Positions 8,974 through 20,261 of a DNA stretch of 64,000 bases are shown piece by piece. Under the pieces are notes generated by a model. The model saw only the letters and a list, made by a program, of their open reading frames with translations. It did no database searches and was not told the origin of the DNA. The DNA comes from Pseudeuparius sepicola (Eukaryota; Arthropoda; Insecta; Coleoptera; Anthribidae): contig OY987298.1 of NCBI GenBank assembly GCA_963920635.1, positions 143,504,257-143,568,256 of the forward strand, in the 5' to 3' direction. Position numbers and translations under genes: made by a program. Positions within the stretch are counted from its first letter, which is position 1; the number at the start of each line of letters is the position of its first letter.

Positions 8974-9674
8974 TGCGTACAGTAAAAATTCATCCGGATT
9001 ATAACCACAAATATCGCCGTGAAAAGTGGGGTGTCGAAACGAAATTTTAAAATTCATTTTCTCGGGAACTACGTCCCGCCTCAAGAAACTGAGGCCAGAT
9101 TCGTGTTCAGGGACCTCGAAAATAGGGGGGTAGCCAAAATTTCAAGAAAATCGGGCGGTGCATACAGTAATTTCCATAATTACCAAAAATTGGTTCCGAC
9201 CCCAGAAGCACGTCCATGATGGTATTTTTAGTGTCCAGAAATTAAAAAGTTATGGCCGTTCAAAAATTTTCCCGAATTTTAGGGACAGTTTGAGAACCAC
9301 TGGTCACAAGTTCCTTTCATTATCGAAGCGATGGCTTCCTAATACAGCGTTGCCACACTGTCAGATAATTCCTCGAAAATCTGTAAAAATTTGCAAATCT
9401 CCGCACCTATCATTGGGTATAGTAGCGGCACGTTACTTTTTTTAAGCAAGCCTAATCATCCTGCATAAAGAATAATAGGTAAATATACTATCAAGACTCG
9501 CCTAACACACAATCACTCACCTTAACCTAATAATAATAACATTTATCACTTCACTAATTTGTTTGTAATTTTTCAGAGAAGTTGTCCGAAATATCGCCCT
9601 TCATTCGTACAGAGTTTCCCAGACTCCAAAGGAAGTCTGTGGATAGGGGCATCAGTAGGATGACCTTGAACGTT
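8974..9674. other. Unassigned stretch with one exon-like segment
   Basis: Bases 8974-9310 resemble the interior of a degenerate foldback (phrases such as AAAAAGTTATGGCCGTTC). At 9558-9580 a pyrimidine-rich run ends TTTTTCAG, followed by an open frame beginning LSEISPFIRTEF that continues to the foldback at 9675. It looks like a splice acceptor and exon, but I recognise no family and no donor is evident. Confidence 0.3.
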
Positions 9675-10222
9675 ATACAGGGTGGTCCAAACTTTATCAG
9701 CAATACTTTAAAAAATGCTAGAAAATTTAAAAAAAGGGAGATTTTTTCATATAAACATGTATCGAAATCCTAGCGGTTTTTTATATACAGGGCGTCAAAG
9801 TTCAATTTTTTTTTCAAGTTTTCTTTTATTTTTCCTAAAGGAAGACAGTTAAGGCAAACATATTTGGTACAGTTTAGACAGTCATTAAATACTATAAATT
9901 AAAAATAATTCAGCCCATCTACTTCCACCAGTGTCATAGAGACGGAGGTCAATCATAATATTTTTTTATAAAAAAATGGTAAGCCACTGAATTATTTTTA
10001 ATTTATAGTATATAATGAGTGACTAAACTGTAACCAAATATGTTTGCCTTAGCTGTCTTCTTTTAGGAGAAATAAAAGATAATTTGAAAAAAAAAAAACT
10101 TTGACGCCCTTTATATCGAAAACCGCTAGGATTTCGAGACATCTTTATAGGAAAAAAAATCCTTTTTGAAATTTTCTAGCAGTTTTTAAAGTATTGCTGA
10201 TAAAGTTTGGACCACCCTGTTT
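9675..10222. mobile_element. Foldback element with ACAGGGTGG/CCACCCTGT ends
   Basis: ACAGGGTGGTCCAAACTTTA at the left is mirrored by the right end, GTTTGGACCACCCTGT. Arms of about 250 bases share the phrases TAGCGGTTTT, GACAGTTAAGGCAAACATAT and AATAATTCAG in inverted order. No coding capacity. Non-autonomous. Confidence 0.85.
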
Positions 10223-11212
10223 AGTGTTTTCCGAAGTTTGATAGTTTATAAGTTATTTGAACTTTTATGATTTTCGACAATCACAGTAGATACCTACTTC
10301 TTCTCAGAAAGGTCACAATTTTGTTAAAACTGAAATAATTGAGTTGGTCCAAATAGTGATCTTTCTGAGGAAAATTAATCAATCAAATCAATCGCCCTGA
10401 GATGAAATGCGGCTGCCTGGGACGTATTTGGCAAGCAAACCTTCGATAATGAGTAATATAACCCTGTACTGTCTCTCTATACAATAATTTCAATTTCGTT
10501 TTCTGACTATTCAGAATTCATAATTTTCTATGCCAATTTATTTGCCAGCAAAAGTTTTTCTAATGATCTTACTTTTTGGCGTAAATTGAATAATAATCAA
10601 AATGAGATAGCATTCCATTATAGGTAAGTTTGGAGAAGCCTAGATTTTCCCGAAGGAATAGTAGGAATAGTAGGCGTGTATATTACAAAACAGTATTTAC
10701 AAAGATATTTTGTTACTGATAAAATATCTGTGCTGGAACTTTTGACACAAAGTTAGGTAGGTAGGGATCGGCATAAATTATGGATCAGATAACAGACTTT
10801 CTTGTGTTCATGGTTGAAATGTCTCAAGAGATTATGGGTCATTCATAATTTATGAAAAATAAATAAGCCAGACTAAAAACAGAATAATTAATTAACCAAA
10901 CCGTACGGTTATAAGGAACTTGTTCAGAAACATTTCAATGAAAAGTATTCGTTGTTAAATGTTATTAAAATAGGTAGGTACCAATTATTATTTTATGATG
11001 TCAAATGAAAATTCTTGATGGCAAAATGTAAGCTTTTGAATCTGCCTTGCAGTAATTGCTAATTTTTTCTCGATTATGGTACCTATATCTACTTACGAGT
11101 TGGCAGTCATCATCATAAGGTACACTTTAATGGAAATTATTTTTGATAAATTCTTGTACCTTGTATCTAATTTAGAAACTCGTATTTTATGAAAACCAAA
11201 AATTAAAAATAA
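10223..11212. other. AT-rich stretch, nothing recognised
   Basis: About 1 kb of AT-rich sequence with TAGGTAGGTA runs. I see no repeat partner in the window, no coding signal and no RNA gene. Confidence 0.4.
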
Positions 11213-11565
11213 AAGAAACCTTTTTAAAAACAAGCTTTTATAGGTACTAAAACGAATAAAATAAGTTTCGGTTTTCGTCAATTCCAAATTGCGACAAGTT
11301 TTTGCAAATTGAAAAGCTTGCCGGGCGAAATGTTGATGAAAGTAGGTAGTAGGTGTCAATTAATTTTATTGGACAGTGATTGGTTGATAACAAGTCCCTA
11401 TTTGCCAAAGTATGCATTTTTTTCTTTACAATTCGCGCGACAAGCTTTTCAATTTCCAAAAACTTGTCGCAATTTGGAATTGAATTATCTTAACGAAAAC
11501 CTATACTTATTTTATTCGTTTTAATACATGGCTTAAATAAAATCTTGTTTTTAAAAATGTTTTTT
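11213..11565. mobile_element. Foldback element, ~110-bp arms
   Basis: TTTTAAAAACAAGCTTTTAT, ACGAATAAAATAAGTTTCGG, TTGCGACAAGTTTTTG and AATTGAAAAGCTTG in the left arm recur in reverse complement at 11430-11565. The loop of about 100 bases is unrelated. Short frames on both strands are reflections of the same arm. Confidence 0.75.
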
Positions 11566-11640
11566 TTTTATTTTCAATTTTATTTTGTGGTTTTTAGTAT
11601 CTATTTGATTCCAATGTCAGGAGGGTGGTAAAGAAATTTA

Positions 11641-11905
11641 ATCCGCCATCTTGGGGCGGCCGCCATATTGGATTTCGTATGAAGTCGTTCACCTTATTGT
11701 TTTCTACCCGTCGAGCCCTTTAATTTGATACCCATGTTGGGTATCAAATAGGTAATCCGCCATCTTGGAGCGGCGGCCATATTGAATTTAGTGTGATGTC
11801 ACTAACTTTTTCGTTTTCTACTCTTCAAGCCCTTTCATTTATTTGATATCTATAATATTAAAAAATACATCATCCGCCATCTTGGAGCGACGGCCATTTT
11901 GAAAG
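11641..11905 (+). repeat. ~115-bp tandem repeat with CCGCCATCTTGG cores
   Basis: ATCCGCCATCTTGGRGCGGC starts at 11641, 11754 and 11872, spacings of 113 and 118 bases. Between cores sit TTTTCTACYCKTCRAGCCCTTT and a TTTGATA(T/C)C phrase. The cores contain CAAGATGGCGG and GCCATATTG on one strand or the other, which resemble binding sites of the YY1/Pleiohomeotic zinc-finger family; any binding is inference. Confidence 0.8.
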
Positions 11906-12078
11906 TATAAAGTTAGGAAGTGGTTCTAATTCAGCTTGCAAGATTCGACCCACACCCATATTATATTAACAGGTGAAGTTAAATAAAAGCTTGTAAAAAC
12001 TATAATGAGTCTACCTAATAATGGAAAAAAGTTTCTTATAAATTTGATCGAGGTTCTATTTTAGGTCTTGCCAAGGAT

Positions 12079-12098
12079 CATATATATATATATATATG
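12079..12098. repeat. (AT)n microsatellite
   Basis: About ten AT dinucleotides in an otherwise AT-rich stretch. Bases 11906-12209 hold nothing else I can name. Confidence 0.9.
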
Positions 12099-12209
12099 TT
12101 CTTTGGTCTTACGCTATATAGTGGAAATATTTTAGAAGATTTTTATAAATATACTAAAATAAATAATAAAAAACAATTTGTTATGTTCGGCAAAAAACTG
12201 TAAAAAAAG

Positions 12210-12686
12210 TATACAGTGTGTCAACGGATTGAGTTCACATAAGGTGTAAATAACAAAAAATTTCGAGTTGAAACTTGACCTTCTAGGGATCAGCCCTTTG
12301 GTTTGAAATTAATTTGCGACATAATTTTAGTTTCGAAAAATCACGTAAATTTTGAAAAACTTATTTCTAGCAAATTTTACGACAAAATGTTATTAAGGAA
12401 ACTTGTTCAGAATGAAAAACTAAATAAGTTTTCGAAATTTCGAAAGTCTAGGCCTACTTTTATTTTTTGGCATTTTCCCACTTTTTTAGAAAAGTGTCCT
12501 TTTTGTAGGTGTTACGTTCAAAATGTTATTAAGAAAACTTGTTCATAATGAAAAATTGTATAGGTGTGCAAAATTTCAAAAGCCTATAAGGTCGACTTTT
12601 TTTTTCCGCTAAAAAACCAAATTTCAGCTCGACATTTTTTTGTTATTTACACCTTATATGAACTCAATCCGGGGACACACTGTATA
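12210..12686. mobile_element. MITE with CAGTGTGTC ends flanked by TA
   Basis: TATACAGTGTGTCAACGGAT at the left mirrors the right end (ATCCGGGGACACACTGTATA), and the match runs on through GAGTTCA and GGTGTAAATAACAAAAAA, about 50 bases in all. TA at each edge is consistent with the TA target duplication of Tc1/mariner-type elements. No transposase is encoded. A solo left-type end, ATACAGTGTGTCAGCGGATA, lies nearby at 12735. Confidence 0.75.
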
Positions 12687-12734
12687 ATTTCAAACGTGAA
12701 ATTTCGAGTTCGAATGCAAAATTCTGTTTTTATA

Positions 12735-13000
12735 CAGTGTGTCAGCGGATAAGGTGTAAATTACAAGAAAATTGTTGAGTTTCATCATGATATTTGGGGA
12801 CTAACTTTCCGCTTGATCTTGAACCGAGATGTTGCGAAAATTTGACAAACCGATTAATAATCAGATATTGGGGTTAGTTAAAAAAAGAAACTGCCTTAAT
12901 TTTCTTTATTTTCGCAGATATGTGGAAAACTGCTGTAAAGAAAAGTTATTGAGAATTAAAACGATTTCGACGTTTGGACTAAACGTCCTACTTTGATTTT
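12735..13000 (+). mobile_element. Partial relative of the 12.2-kb MITE
   Basis: Begins with ATACAGTGTGTCAGCGGATA and GGTGTAAAT as in the neighbour but lacks GAGTTCA and shows no matching right end. The rest is AT-rich and unassigned. Confidence 0.5.
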
Positions 13001-13129
13001 TTCATAATGTTTCATAGATTAGAGAGATTGTGAGTACTATACTTCAAAAGAACCATAAAAATTATAATCAGTGATAAATTATAAGAGGCAGCAATACAGC
13101 GATAATAAAAAAATAATAAAAAGCTGGGG

Positions 13130-13200
13130 CTTTGGGTGGGACTCGAACCCGGGACCTTCGATTTACTAGCCGGATACTCTAATAACCCTGCGCTACAGAA
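13130..13200 (-). ncRNA. tRNA-like sequence, probable SINE head
   Basis: Read on the minus strand, TAGCGCAGGGTTA resembles a pol III A box, CTAGTAA looks like an anticodon loop (AGT, threonine-like), and GGTTCGAGTCC at 13139-13149 is a good B box. The anticodon stem has mismatches and no acceptor stem pairs, so this is not a working tRNA gene. A tRNA-derived SINE head or tRNA pseudogene is more likely. The body on that strand would run toward 13010, where the sequence is AT-rich. Confidence 0.5.
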
Positions 13201-13210
13201 ACTGCTTGTC

Positions 13211-14140
13211 GATTTTAGTCTATTAGCCACTATTATTTGACACTGAATTTTATTTGGCATAAATTAATATCGTATTAATAACTATTCTTATTTCATGTGT
13301 GGTAGCATTTTATTTGTGGTATTTCCATCAATCTCCACAAGATACCTCTCGATAATAAGGGATATCTGCACTCTGGACTTTGTTTTCCTGACGGGGGCGG
13401 CTCCCGTGTGGTTTCCGAATTTTCGAACCTTCCGAACCTACCACCTTTCGACGTTCACCTGCCTTCCCACTTACAACTCATACTCACGAAAAGTTGCTAG
13501 CCCTTTATACCCTCTAATATAACTTCAACGATCGGGAAGCCGCCGGCGTCAGCGCCATTATGCTAAACTTTATATAACACTTCTCTCAAACTTTACGGGG
13601 TCGTAACTTCTCGGATAATAAGAAGAAAAGCGGCAGTTTTTTTCCCGGGAAAATCCCGAGGTCATTATGATAATATCGGCTTTTCGAGCCCGGGGATATT
13701 ACATTCATAACGCGAAGGAGTTTCGAATTTTAAAGTTAAATAACTCATCCCATGAATATAAATTGTGAGGGAGAAACGTTTTGATTGTCTGTTGGGGTAG
13801 ACATTTATTTGGTGGCTTTGGAGGGGTAATTTACGCAGTTGGAAATTGTATTTACCTCGATTCAAATTTAAGGAATAGCTAAGTAGGTAGATATCAATTT
13901 ATTTTATTGTACTTTGTGAGGTAGAAACGTTGATTCGCTCTTAAGTCGACAGTAGAAAACTAAAACCTCAAAATTGGAAATGAATGGATTTTTCTGACAC
14001 TTTCATATTATATGCTTTATAAAGTAGGTAGTAGGTATGTGGAAAATAAACCTCAATTAATGTTATACATATAACATATAACAAGCCTTTGGAAAACAAA
14101 TTTTGAAAACCTAAACTCATTTTATTCGTTTTATAGTACA
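13211..14140. other. Unique stretch with a mildly G+C-rich patch
   Basis: Bases 13370-13560 and 13620-13700 have more G+C than the surroundings (for example GACGGGGGCGGCTCCCG, CCCGGGAAAATCCCGAGG). No coding pattern is convincing. Possibly conserved non-coding DNA. Confidence 0.35.
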
Positions 14141-14144
14141 AGCA

Positions 14145-16625
14145 CAACCTTCTCAAACTTACAAGCCCTGTGCAAACATGTGGCAACGTCGCAGCGGGTC
14201 GGTCCAACGGGTCCATGCAGTCTAGCTGGTCTAATAACGACCGGCCTTTTTGACGAACTTTTCTGCACTTTGGCTTAGTTTATTTTTTCTAATAAATGTT
14301 CAACCCTTTTTTAATTATAATTAGATACATTTGTGCATTTTGTTTCAATAATTGGGTACCTAAGTACTAAGTACCTAGTAAGTAGGTACCTATGTTTGTT
14401 TAAGCGACAATAATAAAAGCAGTAAAAAAATAAAAGCAACAAGTAACAAAATATACCCAGAAGTGTAAGTATTTATAATAAGTACGATTCCTGGCGTGGA
14501 TAGGTACAGGGTGATCATTTTTAGTCGCCCAGTCTCTGTTGGTGGGAAACGGTCGAAGATATGGAGATATTATATTATATGGGAGATGATATAGGGTGTA
14601 CAAAGGAATAAATTGGACCATTTAGCGACTCTTTGCAAATACGATGCTATTCGTCACGACACCAAGAAATATCTTTTTCCTATCAACATTCCACTTTTGT
14701 TACATCGTTCGAAAGCCCTTATTTTTCTCAACATTTTTTATCAATGCCATTTTTCTTCCGTTAAAAAAAGTTATTCTTCAAAAACGCATTAAAATATTAA
14801 TTTGTTTGTCAATCGCCATTACCATGGATGACGTATTAGAGATTCAATGATTTTATTTTTGGAGATATTCCCCTGCGTGACCTTTTATTTGTTTAAAATA
14901 TCTTTAAACCGCGCCTTTTGATCTTCTTGCCGTCGTCAACACGTAAATTCAGGACCGGCTACGATTTTATATACCCCCATTTTGACTAAATGCATTTAGC
15001 GATTCCTAGAACACCACAGAACCCCCATATTATTATCCCATGTTCGAACAAAATATAAAGAGGGAGTTCTATTCCGCAAATGGCAACGAAGACAAAATAA
15101 TAGTAATTGCCCCTTCCCCGCACAAGCGTGTAGTTGCGCTTCTGGGGTACCTACTCCTAGTTTGCAGTATCGTGCAGGGTGCCAAAATTTAACAATATAG
15201 GAATTTGAAAAGGCATCTGGCGAGTCAAGAGTCTCGTAGAATGCCATGGAATTACCTCAAAACAGTTGAATGGTCAACAAGACCACACAAAATATTAGTA
15301 GGTATGCAAAGATCCATTAGGTAAAAAATATACAGGTTATTTTTCGCTGTGCCAACTCAAAGTGCTACATTTTTCTAAACTTTACCTATACAGATCAAGA
15401 ATGATAAAGATCGATTAGGTTTATCAAAACCGACGCAGAAATTATAAGCGAACTAGGTCTAAAATTTACGCGCAGAAGCCTGCCAGTCAGTAAGCCCAGA
15501 TGAGTTAAGGCGGGTAGTGTGCCAAAACAGAAACGGATAGAAAAATATATAATTTTATTAGACGATGGCTTTGTCGAGAAAAGTCCAATAATTTAATTCG
15601 TTTTTTACTAGTTGGATGATATTTTGCAAAAAATGAATTATTTTTTCATTTATTAATACATTTCAACAATTTATAATAATCCAGGGTGCATTTTTTGACC
15701 CGTACAAAAATTTAGCACACAAATGGAACACAGAAAAACAACCTTGTATGGTCATGTTGGAGTTTTGTTTTTAGGTAATTCCAAGGCATACTTGACTCTT
15801 GACTCGTCAGATGCCTCTAAAATTCCAATTTTGCTAAATTTTGGCAATCTGTAGAAGATATTTTTTGTACAAACTTGGTATAATATGGGGTTTCTATGCG
15901 GTCTTAATTAACGCTGTGGTGTCAGATTTTAAACAAAAAAAAACCGCTAAATGCATTTAGTGAAAATTGGGGGTATAAAAAATCATAGCCGGTCCTGGAT
16001 TTGCATGCTGATAACGGTAAGAATGTCAAAAATAAAATAAAAATATATTTTGACTTTAAAATTAGGTAAAGAAACATTTGCAACAATAGGTACTACACAA
16101 TGTTTCGATTGTTACAAAGTTCCTTTCATTGTAAAGGGTAGGTAGGTACTTCCGTTGACTGACGTATTAATAAGACTTCTCACGGCTATAGTTTCATGTC
16201 CTGGAAAGTAGGTGGCGCCTATGGTCAACAATGTATTTTGCATTGCATTTTGTCTCTGGGAAGCGCATGGTGAGCCAGAGAAGTGTCAAACATGACAGCC
16301 GTGAGCGCAGTCTTTATTAATAGGTCAGTCAACGGTACTTTTAGTTCGTGTAGGGAATTTACCCTTAATCATTTTTTATTCTTAAATTCTCATCCTTTGG
16401 AAATCCCAAAATTAATACAAGTTGACTGCCTGCCGTCAAGCAAAGAAAACCTAGCTACTTCAAGTTATTATTACAATTTAACTTACAGCCAGATATATAA
16501 CTAAGTTCTAGCTTCCCTCGACGGTTCTTGAGGCTTAAAATTGTAAAGAAACGCTTGTAGAAGGAACGCTTCTTTACTTCGAACTTTTATACAAATCTTT
16601 CAGTTTTGCACAAACAAAACAACTA
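14145..16625 (+). repeat. Dispersed repeat R, copy 2, split by an insertion
   Basis: Bases 14145-14512 match 6430-6728 of copy 1, ending at GATTCCTGGCGTGGATAGGT. The match resumes near 16047 (TTGACTTTAAAATTAGG) and runs to about 16625. About 1.5 kb of unrelated foldback sequence lies between, and some 240 bases of copy 1 have no counterpart. The resumed part has its own short insertion near 16140-16340. Confidence 0.7.
14940..16020. mobile_element. Foldback element, GGACCGGCTAYGATT arms
   Basis: The arms carry the phrases TATACCCCCATTTT, AATGCATTTAGCG, AACAATATAGGAATTT and CATGGAATTACCT, mirrored at 15770-16010. The same family recurs at 17721-18911 and as a fragment at 22985-23275. It sits in repeat R copy 2. 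The bases 14513-14940 before it start with TACAGGGTGATCATTTTTAG, an end of another foldback type. Confidence 0.7.
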
Positions 16626-17229
16626 TTTATGACAGTTATTGATATTGTTTTCGGAATCATGGCCTACTGCCTGGCTTCAAAATATTTAAAATATTAGAAA
16701 TTTGACATTTAAGTGGGTTTAATTAGGTGTTGTGATACATGGCTGTATTCGTAATTTTTTGCTCCATCCAATGGTGGTAAAATCCAATATGGCCGCCATA
16801 AGAAAATCGAAATTTATATATGAACACCTAAAGATCCAGTAGGCAGAGAATTTTTCTGAATAGTGCATTCGAAAGCCCGTACTTAATTACGTAATTCCAC
16901 CAAAAAGTGGAAGTTTTCAGTTTTTTTCAGGTTATTTTAGTAAGCACGTGAGCTATGTCAAATTTCTTTACAGATTCTTGAAACACATCAAAATGCGCAA
17001 CTTTTGTCTAATTTAACCCACCTTGTAGCTCTTACCGTTTCAAAAATACCAATGGTGGGCATTTTGAAAGTGAACACCCTGTATACTAACTGAACATTTT
17101 TGGATTATTTGTAGGTATTGTTTCTTTACAGAATTACTACTAGATACGCTTTGAACCTTTTTTGTTTTTCAAAATGAGCATATACTAAAATTTTTGGGAT
17201 TATAGGTATACCTACCACACCAAACTAAC
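16626..17229. other. Degenerate repeat sequence
   Basis: Contains CCAATATGGCCGCCAT near 16790 (related to the core of the 11.6-kb tandem repeat) and a solo foldback end, GTGAACACCCTGTATA, near 17080. No gene seen. Confidence 0.4.
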
Positions 17230-17530
17230 CCCCAACTTTACGTATGTTCCTTCTCTCCGGATTCCCGTCACGCGTTCGGGAAAGATCGCGGGGGGCGTCG
17301 GCGATAAGCCGGCGCGAATTTAAGATGAGCGCCGGATCGCAGTGGGCCTCGCCGCCCGCCGCCTTCGATTAAGAAATTTCTGCTCCCCCTCCAGCCGCCG
17401 GCGCGGCCCCCGAATACAAAGCAGGCGGCGCTTTTCGGTTTTCGCGAAAAACTCGACTGCGGGAAAGTTCGTCGGTGATTAGAGGTCGGGAACTTTGTCG
17501 TTTGTTGGGGGGGATGAGAAATTGACGTTG
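17230..17530. other. G+C-rich island
   Basis: Much richer in G+C and CpG than its surroundings (GATCGCGGGGGGCGTCGGCG, CTCGCCGCCCGCCGCCTTCG). It carries no repeat partner in the window. A minus-strand frame covers it but shows no domain. A regulatory or promoter-type island is possible. Confidence 0.4.
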
Positions 17531-17575
17531 TTTCAACGAGGTGAATCAAGATGATTTGGTAAAAATTCAACATGA

Positions 17576-17714
17576 GTACAGTCCGGCAAACGAAAGAAGT
17601 AAAGAAGTCCAATGAAAAACTCAGTCTGTCTGACCGCCCATGCCCACATTAATAACATACGGATGGCGCTTAGACTGAGTTTTTCATTGGACTTCTTTCG
17701 TTTGCCGGACTGTA
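17576..17714. mobile_element. 139-bp MITE with TACAGTCCGGC ends
   Basis: GTACAGTCCGGCAAACGAAA at the left is mirrored at the right end. The arms continue through CTTTACTTCTTTCG / CTTCTTTCG to AAGTCCAATGAAAAACTCAG, so nearly the whole element is a hairpin with a ~40-base loop. TA at both edges fits a mariner-type target duplication. The next foldback starts six bases later. Confidence 0.85.
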
Positions 17715-17720
17715 CCTACA

Positions 17721-18911
17721 TACAGGGTGTCTACTTTTAAGTGTATACAAATCTATAAAAAATGTATTTTGTGAGATATTTTCAAAATGCAAATCCAGGG
17801 ACGACTACGATTTTTTTATACCCCCCATTTTCACAAAAACCATTTAGCGATTTTTTTTTAATTTAAAATCTGACCCCACAACGTTAATCAGAACACTCAA
17901 AAACCCCCACATACCAAATTTGAATAAAAAATATACAGGGAGTTCTATTCTGAATGGTGTCAAAGTTGAGCAAAATAGGAATATTAAAGGCACCTGCAAA
18001 GTCAAGTGTGCCATGGAATCCCCTCAAAACAGTTAAATGGTTAATAGAACCACTCAAGGTGTTGGTGTGCAAAGGTCCTATTCAAAATATACAGAATGTT
18101 CTTATCTGTGCCATCTCAAAATGCTGAATTTTTATGAAACTTTATACGGGTCATGAGTGCTGTGGAATCATTGAAAAAATATTGATAAACACAAAAGTAA
18201 TATATTTCTTTACAAAATGCCAACTAACAAATAAAAACAATTTAAATTATTGGACCTTACTCAACAAAGTCACTGTCTAAGCTGATACATTTTCTGTGCG
18301 TTTCCTGTTGTGGCACACCAGCCACCTTAACTGATATAAACTTACTGACTGGCAGAATTCTGTATTTTTTAGATTTAGTTCGTTTATAGTGTGTGGAGCG
18401 GTTTTGATATACTCGATTTTTGACCAGTATAAAGTTCCAAAAATTCAGTAATTTGAGATGGCACAGATAAGAACACTCTGTATACTTTGTATTCGATCTT
18501 TGCACACCAACACCTTGAGTGGTCCTATTGACCATTCAACTGTTTAGAGCGGATTCCATGGCACTCTTGACTTGGCAGATGCCTTTAAAATTCCTAAGTT
18601 TGCTCAAGTTTGACACCCTGCAGAATGGAACTCCCTGTATATTTTTTATTCAGATTTGGTACATAGGGGTTTCGGGGTGTTCTGATTAACGCTGTGAGGT
18701 CAGATTTTAAATAAAAAAACGCTAAATGGTTTTCGTAAAAATCGGGGGTATAAAAAAATCGCAGCCGGCCCTGGATTTGCATTCTGAAAATGGCAGAAAG
18801 GTCAAAAGAAGCGGTTTTTGAAGGCCTTTCGAACAAAAAAAGGTTTTTGAAAATATTTCACAAAATACATTTTTTATCGATTTGTATACACTTAAAAGTA
18901 GACACCCTGTA
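17721..18911. mobile_element. Foldback element with TACAGGGTGTCTAC ends
   Basis: TACAGGGTGTCTACTTTTAA at the left is mirrored exactly at the right end, TTAAAAGTAGACACCCTGTA. Arms of about 450-500 bases repeat the phrases GTATACAAATC, TATACCCCCCATTTT, AACGTTAATCAGAACA, GGGAGTTC and CAAGGTGTTGGTGTGCAAAG in inverted order. TA flanks both ends. No transposase frame. Longer, cleaner relative of the 14.9-kb element. Confidence 0.9.
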
Positions 18912-19829
18912 GGTACTTTTGCATGGGAGCCATCCTGTATGATAATATTATACAGGATTGTATAATTTATAATAATATTATGCAGGATTGGTCTTCATAT
19001 AATAATAAAATGTCTATAGATCGATAGTGAGGAGAAACCAGAGGCAACAGACTAAGAAACTGTTGAATCCCATAGTAAGTAAGGAACGGGACTACTTATG
19101 ACTGTGGCGCCGGTCGTGGCAGCGGGTCGAACCAACGCTGTTTTTGGGGATTTTCGCGGCACATTTGAATCTTTATTACTCGACTTCTTCCAAACAGTTT
19201 TGAACTGATTCCGACACTTTTAATCCACCCAGAACCAAAGATTCAAGAATTGGCTCTGGTTGGAACTGTCAGAATCTGTTCAAAACTGTTCGTTGATACT
19301 ATTTTGCCAATTCAGTCGCCTTATGATATGTAATTCTTTAAGATCACTGAGATTAAACTTTTTAATATTTATTTAGACAGCACAGTAGTAATTTACATAC
19401 AGGCATTTTTGGCTTCCACTTTCACTTCACACAGTTTATTTACTTGCGTCCAGAGGTAGCAATAATGTTTTTATTACACTTCTACTTTTTTGTAATTGTA
19501 GAGTGAACTCACGTTGTAACTTGGTTTTGTCACTTTTCGCTTTTATCTCACGCAAATTTTTTCACAAACATCAACTATTTTCTGAGTTGACTGACAAACA
19601 TCTGCAAACGACAAATCAATATGGCAAAATCAATCAAAGACGAAAGTTTAGGAAAATTTACACCGATATTAGTATACCTAATAATAGAAGAAGATGGGAA
19701 TCTAACGTAATGTGTGTTCTCTATTCTGGTGCGCTACAGGGTTGCGCAGTAAGACCGAAAACGATGGTCCCTGTTTTTCCTAAGCTTCAAACAGTCTCTC
19801 TGTCCTTTGTCTCTGGGAGAGACGGAAAT
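18912..19829. other. Unique stretch, no gene recognised
   Basis: Includes two near copies of ATAATATTATRCAGGATTG at 18940-18990. Frames near 19503-19832 show no domain. No RNA gene seen. Confidence 0.4.
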
Positions 19830-20261
19830 TAGGGGAATGCGGGGCAATATGGGGTACTTAATTTCATAGTCCCATATTCCTAGGGTGTATCAATGAAATA
19901 ATTATACCTGGCATATTTACAGGTAGTTAGATAGGATTGGTAACATTAACAACATTTTGTATAACGGAATCAGTAACTGAGTTTTCACTTTTTTGGACTT
20001 TTATGAAAATTGCGCTTTGCCCCGTTTTGCCCCGTATGCGGGGTATAATGGGGTATCAAAAGGGGTAAAATGGGATAGTACAATAATGCTTTAAAATAGT
20101 GAGTTTTTGGTGAATTAAAGAGACGTTTCTCCAAAATGTTTTATTAAGCAAACAGTAATTTTTATATTAAAAAAAGAAAAACGTAAAAACATGAAAATGT
20201 TAGTTTTTCGTTTATATCGTTTCGCCATCTAAACAAATTAAAAAAGAAATTAAACAATAGT

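Noticed and set aside
13130..13200. A functional tRNA-Thr gene
   Set aside because: The anticodon stem is mismatched and there is no acceptor stem pairing.
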